Origin: Atriophallophorus winterbourni
Taxonomy: Eukaryota > Platyhelminthes > Trematoda > Plagiorchiida > Microphallidae
Reading direction: 5' to 3'
Assembly: GCA_013407085.1 (NCBI GenBank)
Contig: JACCGJ010010483.1
Location: 1-64,000, forward strand
Length of the DNA stretch: 64,000 bases
Part shown: positions 43,441 to 55,400 of the stretch, in pieces
Numbering within the stretch: the first letter of the stretch is position 1
How the letters are laid out: every line of letters starts with the position of its first letter
The notes under the pieces: model-generated
Told to the model about the DNA's origin: nothing
Database searches by the model: none
The model's input: the letters and a program-made list of their open reading frames with translations, nothing else
Translations under genes and position numbers: made by a program

Positions 43441-46060
43441 GACCTGTGTGTGGTCAAGTTGAAAATCACACTTTCAGATTTTTTGCAAGGAAAAGGTTCC
43501 AAACATTTTTGAGAATATCTTTTTTACGGATTCAACATGCATATATACACTACCAAGAGCAATTTATGTGATTCGTTTGAAACTAATATTGCACTTCACT
43601 TAGATAAATTTCACTGATTTTCACAACACAACATATAAATCATGCTCATTCAATGTCATTGGTCGATTGAAAGTTTGTTCCCGTATATCTGAAGCAAAAT
43701 AAATATTATCTTTGTCTGAAATTTCAAGTCGCTTTGATATCTTTATATTCTGATTCAATTTTATGTTGAGATTAAGATGATATAAATCTGTCTATACAAA
43801 ATATAAAACGCAGTATTCTATATTACCTCTCAAAATTAGTGAAATTTTATCAGTCTATTTGTAGTAAATTTTAAAATTTTATAATGAGTAATGTAACTAA
43901 TTTACAGACATCGGCAGAATCACCATTCCTAATAAAATAATTTCACTTAAAAATGGATCGGTCTTTCGAAACAATTAACACGAACATTATAGCGCCAAGG
44001 TTTTCTCCCTCATCGGTTGGTCGAGTTAGGTTACTTTTATTATAACCTGATTTCAATGATCAATCAGACTCCATACGAAAAGCAAATGTCTGAATCTGTA
44101 TCGCGAGGAATCACTACGTTGACCATGTCACATTTTAATTGTTATTCTCCTGGGAACTTCCTGAATGCTACAGCGTAGATGCTGCGGCCCACATTTTGTG
44201 ATGTTTTGAAAAGAGCGAATAAATTGCCATTGAAACACGGCAGTTTAATCATTTAATTTGCCGTAAACACGAACTCCCCATGTGTCTATCCATGTGTGGA
44301 CACTAAAACTAACAGCTACCGGCTCAAATAATACGTCAATGATACAAGTATTATTCATACATCTGAAAAAGAAGAAATTTGAAATTAGTCGAGTAAATAG
44401 CCAATAAATAGCAGCCTAACGATTTGCCATATTTGAATTAAATCAAATAAATTGCATTACTTATCTTGTACTGATCCTTACGTGCTAACAGCTTATAATT
44501 CGACTCGATATTCATTAAAACTAGACATTTTCGCATTCATGTATTTATTTTTGTACCAAAACCATTTCCCCCTCTTTGCCACTCTTGATCTTTTAGATCA
44601 TCTGACTGTTGATGTTAGTATGAGAGACGGATACGCTTAATTTCCATGAATTAAAGCCGATTGATAGCCTTCCGCTTTACCGTTATCATAGAATAATAAA
44701 TATCCGTTAATGAACAAATGAATACTTCATATTCATTTTGACTAATTTCTTGTAATGTTACTTATAGCCAAGTTGAATACTTTCAAGACTCAATAAGCAG
44801 TTGCATATAAATTGATTGCATCCATATTCAACTAGTTGAAATATAGATAGATTCGATATATTGACAAGAGTTTGAGGAACGTTATGAAAAATAATCAATT
44901 TATATACGTAGGAGATGTGATGGCTGATTGTTTGCAATAATGTGCTATACTACCTTCATTCATTAAGAAGTAGGATACAAAATTACTTGGTAAGTGAATA
45001 ATGCAGCATTATTTGATATCAATATAGCCGTACACGCAACACAAATATAAATTCCATTGTGTACCAATGCAATAAACACACATTATTATAAACAACATTA
45101 GTACATAGCTAATCGCTTTAGTTTTAATGTAACTGACTTAGGCACCTAGTTGCAAATGGCAAGTTTAATATAGATATTAATTGCATTGAAGTGGATGGAA
45201 TATTCTAGAACTGTGTTCACATGTGTTTTATTTTGGAATAAAATGAATGATTCTTATTGTCTTCATTATCAACCGCTAAAGAAGGTCGAAATATTAAAGT
45301 AGCAACAACGGGGTAAAAAGAGTTTTATTGTTATTAAATTCATCCAGCAATCATCCAGTTTGAAAAAGTTGTCAGATTTTCAATTAATAATAACTTGATT
45401 ATTGCTTTAGCTAGAAAATTTGTTTGACAAGCTCAACATCGTTGTCCAAATGTATCAGCCTAGCTGTTCCTTTTGTTCCGTTGGTGCCATGAACAGGGAG
45501 CACTTGCTGCATGGGCAACAGCTATTTCTCCATGTTAAACTGCCCTGGCGTATATCACAAAGCACCAATGGCGAGGATAATCCATTCCGCTTCTATTGAC
45601 AATAGCACAAGAAGCAGCAGATACCGATTGAATGTTATGGTTCCACTCGCGTAGAGCTCAGCGCCTGGGGCTGCTTCCGACGGTGGGAGAGATTTTCAGG
45701 TCTCATTGGACGGCTACCGCCTGAATCAAACTGGGCAGCCCACAGTCAATAATGTGCGGTCTCGCCACGGTCTGCTTTCCTCATTGGGTGCATGGGGATT
45801 AGGAATCAACCGACAAGCAGACTGTATTTTTCCGTACCAGCGAAACGAACTACTAAACAACAAAAGTCGTTCTGAAGCTGAGAACCTGGAACCTCCGGTC
45901 CATCCTTCCTGGATTTCATGACGACGTCTCGAATATCAGAAGCGTAAGAAAATCAGCTATTATTAACAATGAGCTAAAATGTATGAGACGCGATTTTCAG
46001 ACACTGATATGCTAATCGGACTGTTTAGTCATTACAAAAGCTGCAGAACATGAACATTCA
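43441..46060. other. intergenic, mostly featureless
   Basis: AT-rich DNA between the LINE fragment and the dynein gene. A less AT-rich patch at 45420-45920 has a 71-codon open frame (45706-45921) that I do not recognise. It precedes LINE-type 3' tails and may be untranslatable LINE sequence. Confidence 0.4.
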
Positions 46061-46235
46061 CGCGATTGTGATGTCAACCATGGTCGACATCAACCGAAGG
46101 AGGCCAACAACAACAACATAGCAACTAAAAATCCAAAATTATATGATTTTCGGAATGCGATTGAGGAGGTTCGGTGAAAACAGTAAAATCACCCCGGGTT
46201 TTTCGACAGGATGAGGCCAACAACAACAACAACAA
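46060..46235 (+). repeat. LINE-C-type 3' tails with (CAA)n
   Basis: 'atggtcgacatcaaccgaag' followed by 'gaggccaacaacaacaacat' (46080-46118), and again 'gaggccaacaacaacaacaa' at 46212-46233. The first matches the end of LINE-C at 26925-26955 ('gttcgacatcgaccgaaggagtccaataacaa'). These mark two remnant 3' ends of that family. Confidence 0.5.
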
Positions 46236-47590
46236 GCACGACTAGCGTCAGAATGTATTGTTTTCTATACGAAAATATAAACACCATTTACTGAATTTAT
46301 TTTCTGGCCTTCACTTGATTTACTCTTTGGTAATCCGAATGAAACAAATTAAACGTTATAAAGGTTTTGTTTGTGCCATTCTCTCTGGGAGAGAAATTTT
46401 ATTTAGTTCATCTTTGGTTAGCTTTGGACAGATCATTTTCAAGTAAGTTTACAGCTTCCCATGTTAGTTTTACCTTCTCATTGTAGTACAGTGAATTTCA
46501 ATCTAACGTCGTCAACTAATTTGTCGAACATGGTGCCTAGCTATTCAAATTTTATTTCGTTGAAGCCATATTCCACATGATTCTGGTTTCTCCCCATATT
46601 TCATTGTTAAAATATTTTTGGAGCATCTGGTGTTGAAAATGCTAAGCGTGTATTTTTTGACAATGTCGCTTTTCGTTATTTCTGTTAGTGTTGCACTGTC
46701 TTTTTATGTTATAAACTCGTAACCAAATAAAAAATCGTCCCTTTTCTTTTATAGCCGTATATTGTATCAACAAGTTGTTTAAAGCCCAAATCTCGGATCT
46801 TTTTACTCTCTATTCGTTGGGTTCTCTATTATCTTCACACTACAGACACAGAGGTTTGTAATTTGTTGGTCATGTTATTCGTTACTTTCAATATCACTTG
46901 CTCTTAAAAAACATTGCTTATGCTGCAAATGTGAATATTACTTTGCTAACAAATAATTTTGTAGTGCCAGATGGTTTTCAAATTGCTGGACGCAAGCATT
47001 GCTTTTTATGTGTCTCCGCACTTCTTCGTCAGTGCTCCTATTTTCGCTGAATAACTTTCCTAAGTGTGGCAAAACGGTCAGTTTCTGCCATGTCCTTATT
47101 CTGTAGCTTTGACGTTTACTGGTTTTCGTTCACCGCTCATTTGGTAACGCTATGACCCCGAAAACCAGGTTTTGCTTCGGGAATGCATGCTATATTCACG
47201 TAATATAAATCAACGCTATCTCCCATTTAAATAGAGTCTTGGATACTCAGTCATTCAGATAAAACAAGCTAGTTTAGTTGGCAAATTATTAGTTTTATTT
47301 AAATTAGTCTAGATTTTATAGCAAGTTGTTTGTGCTATTCAAAACAAAAAGGAATTCATTTTGTTTTCAGGCACATGCTTGTGAGCTTTCAAGTCATGAT
47401 GCTAACCACTAAGAATCAAAATGAAAGCTTTGACACTATTCCCCTCTGAGTATCTACTGCATTCTAGAATTCACTACGATTTCATAACGAGATGCCATTC
47501 CACATTATATGTACATCATGTTTGTGTAAGCTGACTGGTTGAGTTGAACGGTTGTTGACTAACTCAGTGAAAATTGCGTTAATTGTTTTT
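46236..47590. other. intergenic, nothing recognised
   Basis: No supportable feature. This is the region immediately 5' of the dynein gene apart from the fold-back repeat that follows. Confidence 0.45.
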
Positions 47591-47863
47591 CACTAAAGTA
47601 GTGTGTTGCTCACATCCTCCGCAGTAACACACCACTACCGGTTTTTGGCTGTTTGCCGTCATCATCTGGAGACAATAAGTTTAGGTTCAATGGTTCGTTG
47701 TACGAACCCTATTTAACATTCAAGTATAACTGTGTTTACCACTTATCCACTGTTTCAAGGCTCACTGAACCTAATCTTACTGTCTCCACCTGATGACGGC
47801 AAACAGGCAGAAACTAGTAGTGGTGTTTAAGTGCGGGGAATGTGAGCAACACATTACTTTGGT
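47591..47863. repeat. fold-back repeat, arms about 100 bp
   Basis: The left arm (47591-47692) contains 'gtagtgtgttgctcacat', 'acaccactaccggttt', 'ggctgtttgccgtcatca' and 'tctggagacaataagt'. It is the imperfect inverse of the right arm (47763-47863), which contains 'actgtctccacctgatgacg', 'gcaaacaggcagaaac' and 'atgtgagcaacacattac'. The loop is about 70 bp. The RNA of either strand would fold into a long hairpin. A further copy lies at 55079-55300. Confidence 0.7.
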
Positions 47864-48094
47864 CATCCATAAGCGCCTTAAGTGCTTGACCAGGAATCAC
47901 TGTGATTCTGTATTTGTAAGTAACTGTGGCATTCAAGTATAACTTTGTTTTCCAATAACTTATTTTCCTTCCAGTGTAACAAAAATTCAAATTCCACCGG
48001 ATCCAGTATATGATTCTTTTGCTATTTATTTAATATAATCCAATTTTCCTATTTCTTACTTTGCAATATATCTTCTTCTGTTCTTCACCCTTTC

Positions 48095-48112
48095 TGCTTT
48101 ATTTTAGCGAAA
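48095..48112 (+). promoter_or_regulatory. 3' splice acceptor just before the dynein start codon
   Basis: A pyrimidine-rich run 'tttctgctttattttag' ends in AG at 48107, only five bases before the ATG at 48113. It is either the acceptor of an unseen 5' untranslated exon or a spliced-leader trans-splice site, which many flatworm genes use. Confidence 0.55.
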
Positions 48113-51100
48113 ATGGATGACGTGAGAATTGAATGGATAAAACATCTAGTCTTCAAAGCTTTGTTAATTTCCGATGAAGATACCTTCACCGAATTCTTGG
48201 AACGAAATGGTGGTGAAAACATACCACTACTGACCCGATTCCTTGATACATCACCTGAAGAGGGTTATCAGGCTCTTATATTCAATAAAAATTTAGTTGA
48301 AGAAGAGGTTGAATTGGACGAAGAATTAAAAGAGAACAGTGTTGATTCGGGAAAATCGTATAAATCTGACACACATCATTCTCAATTGATCGATGATAAA
48401 TCAACTGTTGAGCCTGAAAAATCTGAGGAAGATTACCACAAGGTTTTAGATGAGTCCGATGTAAAACTGATGACTGAGGAAATCCCCGTAGATGAGCGCC
48501 CTAATGAAGACAAAGAACTATTGCAATCAGTATTTCCAGCTTTGACTTCAAATTTATGTCATTTCCAGGTCAAAAGTAAAACGCAATGGCGTACAAGACT
48601 GAATGTCTATGATCATTTTCCAATTGATTCGAAATCAAGTGATATTTATTTCTTCATTATTCGCACCACCAGTGGGCTGGTTCTCGAACCGAGAGATCTT
48701 ATGTCAGCCTATCAGGAATTACCATCCCTTTTCCAAACCGGTTATTTGAAAGGAGATTTAATGAATGCTCTATCGAATCTCATGCGTTTCGTATATATAC
48801 CTATTTTGAGGTGTGCTAAGAGGCCGTATTCTCCCCAAATGCAATCTCAATTGTTCCAGAAGGAGGGGGCAGTTACAAGCGAAGAAAAAACGGATTCTAG
48901 TTCTCAGTCGTTAACCGATGAAAAGTTGAATGAAAGAGACGAGTTTCTTTTAAGAACAAGAAAATTTATCTTGGAAATTGATAATGTATCCAGTCAACTC
49001 AGAAGTGGCGCGGTGCTTGCTGTTCCAGATATTGATCTTAGAGCTAACGATGAAGAACTTGTTAAAAGTGATCAATTTGAAATTATTCAAAGCACCGTGA
49101 TTAGTTGGGGTAACCACGTAGGTTGAAATTACTTGTTCCATTTAAGTTTAGATACGTCAAACGCTCAAAGAAAATATACAAAAACTGCCCGATGGACTTG
49201 AACCTTTGGAAGTGATCGATTTTTGGCGTAATAGATCGTTGATCGTGGGTGCACTCTTGGAACAATTAAATAGGCCACTGGTCCGACGCTTAATTCACAT
49301 AAACAAACTTGGTGAAGGAACAGGATTGGAGATAGAATTTTCACAACTCACTCAGCTATATACGGAATCTCAAGATAATGTCAGGTAATTCCTAATCAAA
49401 TGTCACCGAATCGTGCAAAAGGTTTCTCTCGTTGGCTGAAAGACATTTCAAGAATTTAACATTCGCGACCAGCCTTCTCACTGTGATTGACACCATTCAG
49501 CCGATGATTCAAGTTATACATATGATTTGGGTCCTCTCGGGTTATTACAATTCATATGAATATATGTCTCCTTTGCTCGAAGGGATAGGAAACTTGCTGG
49601 CAAGAAAAATTGTCGACGAATTGCATGGAAATGATCTTTTCGAGTAATATTCGAGTTCTTCGTGACTATTTTCATTTCAGACTCGATCTTTCAAGTTTTA
49701 TTGAACTGACGACGAGCGCTTCATTGTGTTGTGATCAGTGGAAATCAGCTTATTATGCAAAGCGAACGGAAATTGAAGTTAAAGGGAGAGACGTTCGCTG
49801 GGAGTTTGATAAAATGGCTCTGTTTACTAAAACGGACTACATAAAATCGATTTGTAACGATTTGAACAAAGTGGCCAAAACCATTCAAGATTTTTTGAAT
49901 ATTTTTGGTAGCGAACTGAAAGCAATTACCAAAAAGCCAAAGCACATTGATCGGTTGATAAAAAATGTCTGGAAAAAGTTTACTCCGTTCAAGGAGGTAT
50001 GCTAAGTTTGACCGTTTATATCTCGTTTAGATGAATTTTGACGCATTCAATATTTCGATGAAAGCAACCTGGGTTTCCATTGTTGAAACTTTTAATGAGG
50101 ATATGGTCATGGTCGAAACAGAGGCTAAAAAATTAGTCAGTGATGCTTTTCGTTCTCTCCGATCAGCCGAAGCAGCCCTGGACCTGTGGATTCGTTTCCA
50201 AAGCATTGAAACACGTGACCAAATCAAAGAAGCGTTATATCAGAAACTTACCGATATTTACTATCAATTTGAAAAAGAATTAAATGTGGTCATCGAACGG
50301 TTCGATCAAGGAAGTCAAAATAGCCCTGGTTTACATCAAGGCTCACCTCCGATTGCGGGATCGATTGAATGGGAGAGGCATCTGTTTAGTTGCGTCAAAC
50401 GACCAATGTCAAGGCTGCTACAACTCCCAGAAACTAGCAACACCAATCAGGGAAAATATGTTCGCGAATTGTTCATTGAAACGGGTCGTCGTATGAAAGC
50501 CTATGAGGAGAATTTGTATAAATCTTGGCTCGAATGGGTGAATCAATCAATGGAACCATTAATGAAAGAAACTTTACTAAAAAGCACTAAACCTCAACGT
50601 CTCGCCCGAAAATCTTCGATCTTAAACACCCGACTAAGGAAGTGCAGCGTGAGTATAGCAAGTTCCAGCGATCGAACGCAGGATTCATTCGTTGTTCCGG
50701 CTGATCTGGGTGAGTAAACATGGTTTCATGTATTTCAAAAATGGTCTTTGCAAAATAATTCTTCAGTTAAATAACTATGATATCCATGTACAGGTTACAT
50801 GAGCTTTCAATTTTGTGAACGTTTTGTTACGATTTTAATTGAGAAATTGTGTAGAATTTGTACGGTACACAAGAGAATATTGTATAAAGAATGATTGGCA
50901 AACATCAACAGCAAGATAAATTTGTTAAACTGTAAATTTGGCATGGCTGGCTGGGGTAATACAAATTTAAAGGATTCAGACTGGCTGACAAGATTTCAAG
51001 ATGTTTGATCTTCCATTTTCAATAGCAAATATATAAAGAAAACTGGGGTGGACACAATAATTGTCTTGAATTTAAACGTAATATAGCTAGCTAACATGTA

Positions 51101-52374
51101 ACAGCGCTTATTTCATTTGTTTGTTTTTATAATCATGCTACTTTATGTTTATAGTAGTTATATTAAAAATTATTTTCTTCTAATTTTTATGAGGATGGCT
51201 AGCTGAATATGCTGAACGTTGATGATTGCCTTCAGTTTTATCTGTGTGTACATAACCTGATATATTTAACACAAAGATGGTTGCGAAAGTGCCTGAAAAT
51301 TAACAAGTGACTCTCGGTTACCTGTCAGGCGAACTACGATAAAAATTCAGCAGCCTCTTTCTTGCATTTTGGGTTAATAACAACAAAGCCTGTTAATTTT
51401 CTCGTCGCATCAGTATTCAGAAAACGCTGTGTTAGCTCGACGCTTCTGCAGAAAGCAGAACGATACACAAAATCCAATTTCATTGATTAGATTTAATTCG
51501 CTTTCCGTGAAGCTCAATCACCATTACGGAACTTGGATGCAGATACCAAATGATTTATTGTCGGAATACATGTATACTGTAACGTTGTTTACTCTTACTG
51601 CGTGTTATTCGATTGTTTCACTTGTCCCTCATTTCGCTTTTTAGTTGATTGCCGCTACATGGTCAACTTCAGTGAAAAGTTGATGCTGGCTGCCGCAGAA
51701 GCCAAGAAGTTAGAACTTCTGGGATTTGAATTACCGACTGTTGCGACCAGTTTGGTTTTACAGGCAAGTTGTAAAATTAGTTCCGTGATTCATCTAAAGT
51801 TATTACGTTTTTGCGATTTGGTAAATAGCATCACAATACCGTGCGGAGAGTAAATATTGTTATAAAACGATTTTCAGAACGTTCCCAGAGAAATACATGA
51901 ATATAATTTGTTAATTGAAGTAGTATGTAGCCATCTAATGGGAAATTTAATTATCATTTTAATTTATGCCTAAATACATTGAAGGCAGAATTCAGTATTA
52001 GATGATTTTAATTCGTAGATTTATTCATAGATTACATTCGGGTAAAAAACTATGCTTTACAAAACTCAAAAAAATGTACATCGGGTCGGATGGTCAAAAT
52101 ACATCAAACAAATATTGTTATACATTTGCGAATTCGATGATAAATCCTCATTTGTGAATTGAAATTTAACTTTTATGTGGAGAATAATCTAAGTCCCACA
52201 GTAGGTGCAATGCAGCACCGGTAATGGTTTAAAATATTTTTGCAACATTCATGATGGTACTTTTTTGTTTAAAGTCAAATTTTATTAATAAGTAGTATAT
52301 GAACTTCGTAGAGCTGGATGGAAGCACACGACCGGTTTCGCGGTTATTGCCGCTCATCAGGTATGCGTATCCGT

Positions 52375-52413
<39 letters not shown>

Positions 52414-55400
52414 ATGCTACTTGTTAAAATTGTAACATTGAGTGGGCCAGAGCCTTTTCTTTAATAATCTGGCGTGCAAGTTATTTTGTGTGTGGACGAT
52501 CACAGAATTCCGGGAACCAATAATATCTGCAATGCATGAGCACCTTTTCGTACGATACTCTCTCCTGTCACTAACCAATGTTGCCACTGTATTTTCGAGG
52601 ACGTCAGAAGGAAGGACACTGTGTGATCCAGCTTGGTCCCAGCTGTTTGGTGTTCGTTGCCTTTTCCACTAAGTTCCTTCGGTATAGTTACAAAGGAACG
52701 AGTCACTATGTTCGAAGGGAATTTGTGTGATTAGCCGGTAGAGTTGTTCAAGAACAATATATTACATTTAAATCAATTATGGTGTATATTCAGAAACACT
52801 TTTCCAGGTCATTATTTCGCCTTGCATGAGAATGTACATTTTCTTATGCTTTCAAGAAACCAGTCGACCCCTTCGTTGAGAGTTTTAACACATGACTTAC
52901 TATCGTCATCTTCTACCTCAGTTGCGATCAATAACATTTCTGTAATTATTACCACAGGAGGTTAACCGTATCTATTCGACTCGCTTTCAAGCCAATCTTT
53001 GCTGTGCCGCACGACAGCTTAGTTTTTTTCAGTATTAATACTCCCACTTGCTATTTTCGTGTAATGACTTTGATTCACATTCAGTTTGAACTGGTGTGAT
53101 CTAGCCATGTTATGGAAAATGTTCGTGACTGATTGGGGAATCATAATCATGAAAAAAGAAAGTTTGTAATGAATCGGTGAGAGTAGTTTATTAGTAACGT
53201 TTCGCTTCTGACTCAGAAGCTTCGTCAGACCAAGGGGGTCAGTACGAACAGAGACCAAGCTTAAATTTTATTCGCCTGACCAATCCCAAGCTAGTTAAGA
53301 ACTGCACATCCCATGGTGTGTTATGCACTCGTTAAGATAGACAGGCGCGATCAATATCAACTGACGCACCACCACCGCTACTTGCCGTATAATCCCTCAA
53401 TTGTTTTGTCTCGGCAGGTGTGAATGACATCTGCTGACCGTCTTCCAAAATTCAGCCACAGATTACTATATCCCTTACATTTGTGCTCTATAGCGGTTTA
53501 GGCTGAAAAGCATGCTAGAATATCACGCTCGTAAGTAAATACCTCCTGCAATCATCATCAAAGCATGCATGAGCCTAAAGAAAAGGAAATGTCTAACAGT
53601 GGAAGGAGAATACATCCTTTAGTGATGCCTCGGCGAATTTCAAAAGCTGACTGAAGCATTCTTGCCACAGTAGAAATACATAACGAGTTTAATTAGTCCT
53701 GGAGGGCAGCATATAAGTTCGCGCATGTCAAGGAGCCCTCCATCCTAGCATAATGGAACGCCTTCCTTAATTCCATAATTACAATGTAAATTGGATACTC
53801 TATTCACCGACACTTCTCTTGATGCTGTCTCGGGGGAAGATCATGTCTACCGGTGAGGTTCCTTTGCAGAAACCACGTTAAAAATACTTGTGGCCCCATC
53901 TGTGGAAATTTTAAAGCAATTCTGCGACAGCATTTGCAAAAGGGTTTCCTTGGTAATTATTGCAGTCGCATCTATCAATCTTATCAATCTAATAGCCTAA
54001 TTATTTTGATATTTTCCATCATTTGTAATGATGATTATGATGCAATAATCTAGTATTAATATGTCGAAATTCCTAATGAAGATTTTGCGAGTTCTTATAT
54101 ATGTACATTTTGTTAAAAGCTGCCCTCGAATTTTTCACTTTGAATCATACGTTGACCGTTACACATCCTAGATGGATCGTTACACAATGCAAGTGGAACA
54201 ACTCAGAGACATTGCGAAATCCTACGAGTATCACGTGTCCTCCTTGAATCACGCGGAAATTTACATGCTACAAAAACATTTAGCTGAATTGCGAGAGGTG
54301 TTGAAACCGGGTTGGGAATTGATCAACTGGAAAAGTTTATACATTGATCAATACATATCGGATGCAAAAGAAAAATTAGCGAAATTCGTTTCAATGTGGA
54401 ACGTCGTCAAACGAACTGGGCACGAAATCGATGCTAGACTTCAGTCGTTCAAGATTGCGAAACTTTTCCCAGCAACACCGGAATCAAAGCTTGCAACTGG
54501 TCAACTGCAAAACTGCCGAGTAAGCGCTCAGCTACCTCATTTGAAATACCTTTTATAGGGTGTTCAGTGTTTTCGGAAAATCTGTTTTTGATAAGAAATA
54601 AAAATGAATGAGATCACCGCAGATTTATTATCTTTCGCGCTTGTTGTAAAGTTCATGCCTGTGAATTACGAGATAGGCTCCTAAAATACTTTTAAGAATG
54701 GTTCTATTTATGTCTCTCAGACTTTTTCCTGAAAATCTTAGCAGAATAATAATCCTACATCGTTTTGCTTATCAACTTCAAAGGTTCGTTGGTGGCATCG
54801 TATTGATGGAAATTATGAATTAGACAAAACAACCATGTTGCATATCATTTCGTCTAACGCGGCCGAAATCAAATCTAAGCAATGCTGCTTCGGAACTACG
54901 TTTCCAGCAACTAAATCATCTTACCCATGAATCAAATCGAAGTGTTCTACATAAGCTTTTCACGTACATACCATGTGATTATAAAGAATAACGGATTAAA
55001 CATATTTAATTTGTAGTCAGTTTTAAAACAAATCATCATAATGGTTTTTGAATAAACAAAGATTTTATCTAAGTACTTGCACATCACTACCGGTTTCTGG
55101 CTGTTTGCAGTCATCAGGTGGAGATAGTAAGATTAGTTTCATTGAGCCTTGAAGCAGTGGAAAAGCGGTAAACGAAGTTATGGTTGAATGCCGCTGTTAA
55201 AATGAACCACGGCCTTCATATACAGAATCACAAAATGTGATTCGTGATCAAGCGCTCGAGGCGCTTATGGATGACCAATGTAAAGTGCTACTCACATCTC
55301 GTGGTTGTTAAATTATAAACTTCGAGGTAGTTTTAAGCATTTGAAATGGCTTGTTGATAATTTGTACATTCACTGACTAAAGAAACCAAAAATGTTCTTT

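Larger units (their letters stand above)
51764..54171 (+). other. GC-AG intron 6 of the dynein gene
   Basis: Donor CAG|GCAAGT at 51763/51764 and acceptor ATCCTAG at 54171. The exons on both sides are phase 0 and align without gap to the family (…SLVLQ then MDRYTMQVEQL). CAG|GCAAGT is the strong form of the rare GC donor. Using the nearby GTTGTA (51768) as donor would add residues and break the acceptor phase. Confidence 0.7.

Noticed and set aside
47000..48112. X-box upstream of the dynein gene, e.g. around 'ggtaacgctatgacc' at about 47140.
   Set aside because: Only one half-site fits; the second half does not match the RRNRAC pattern.
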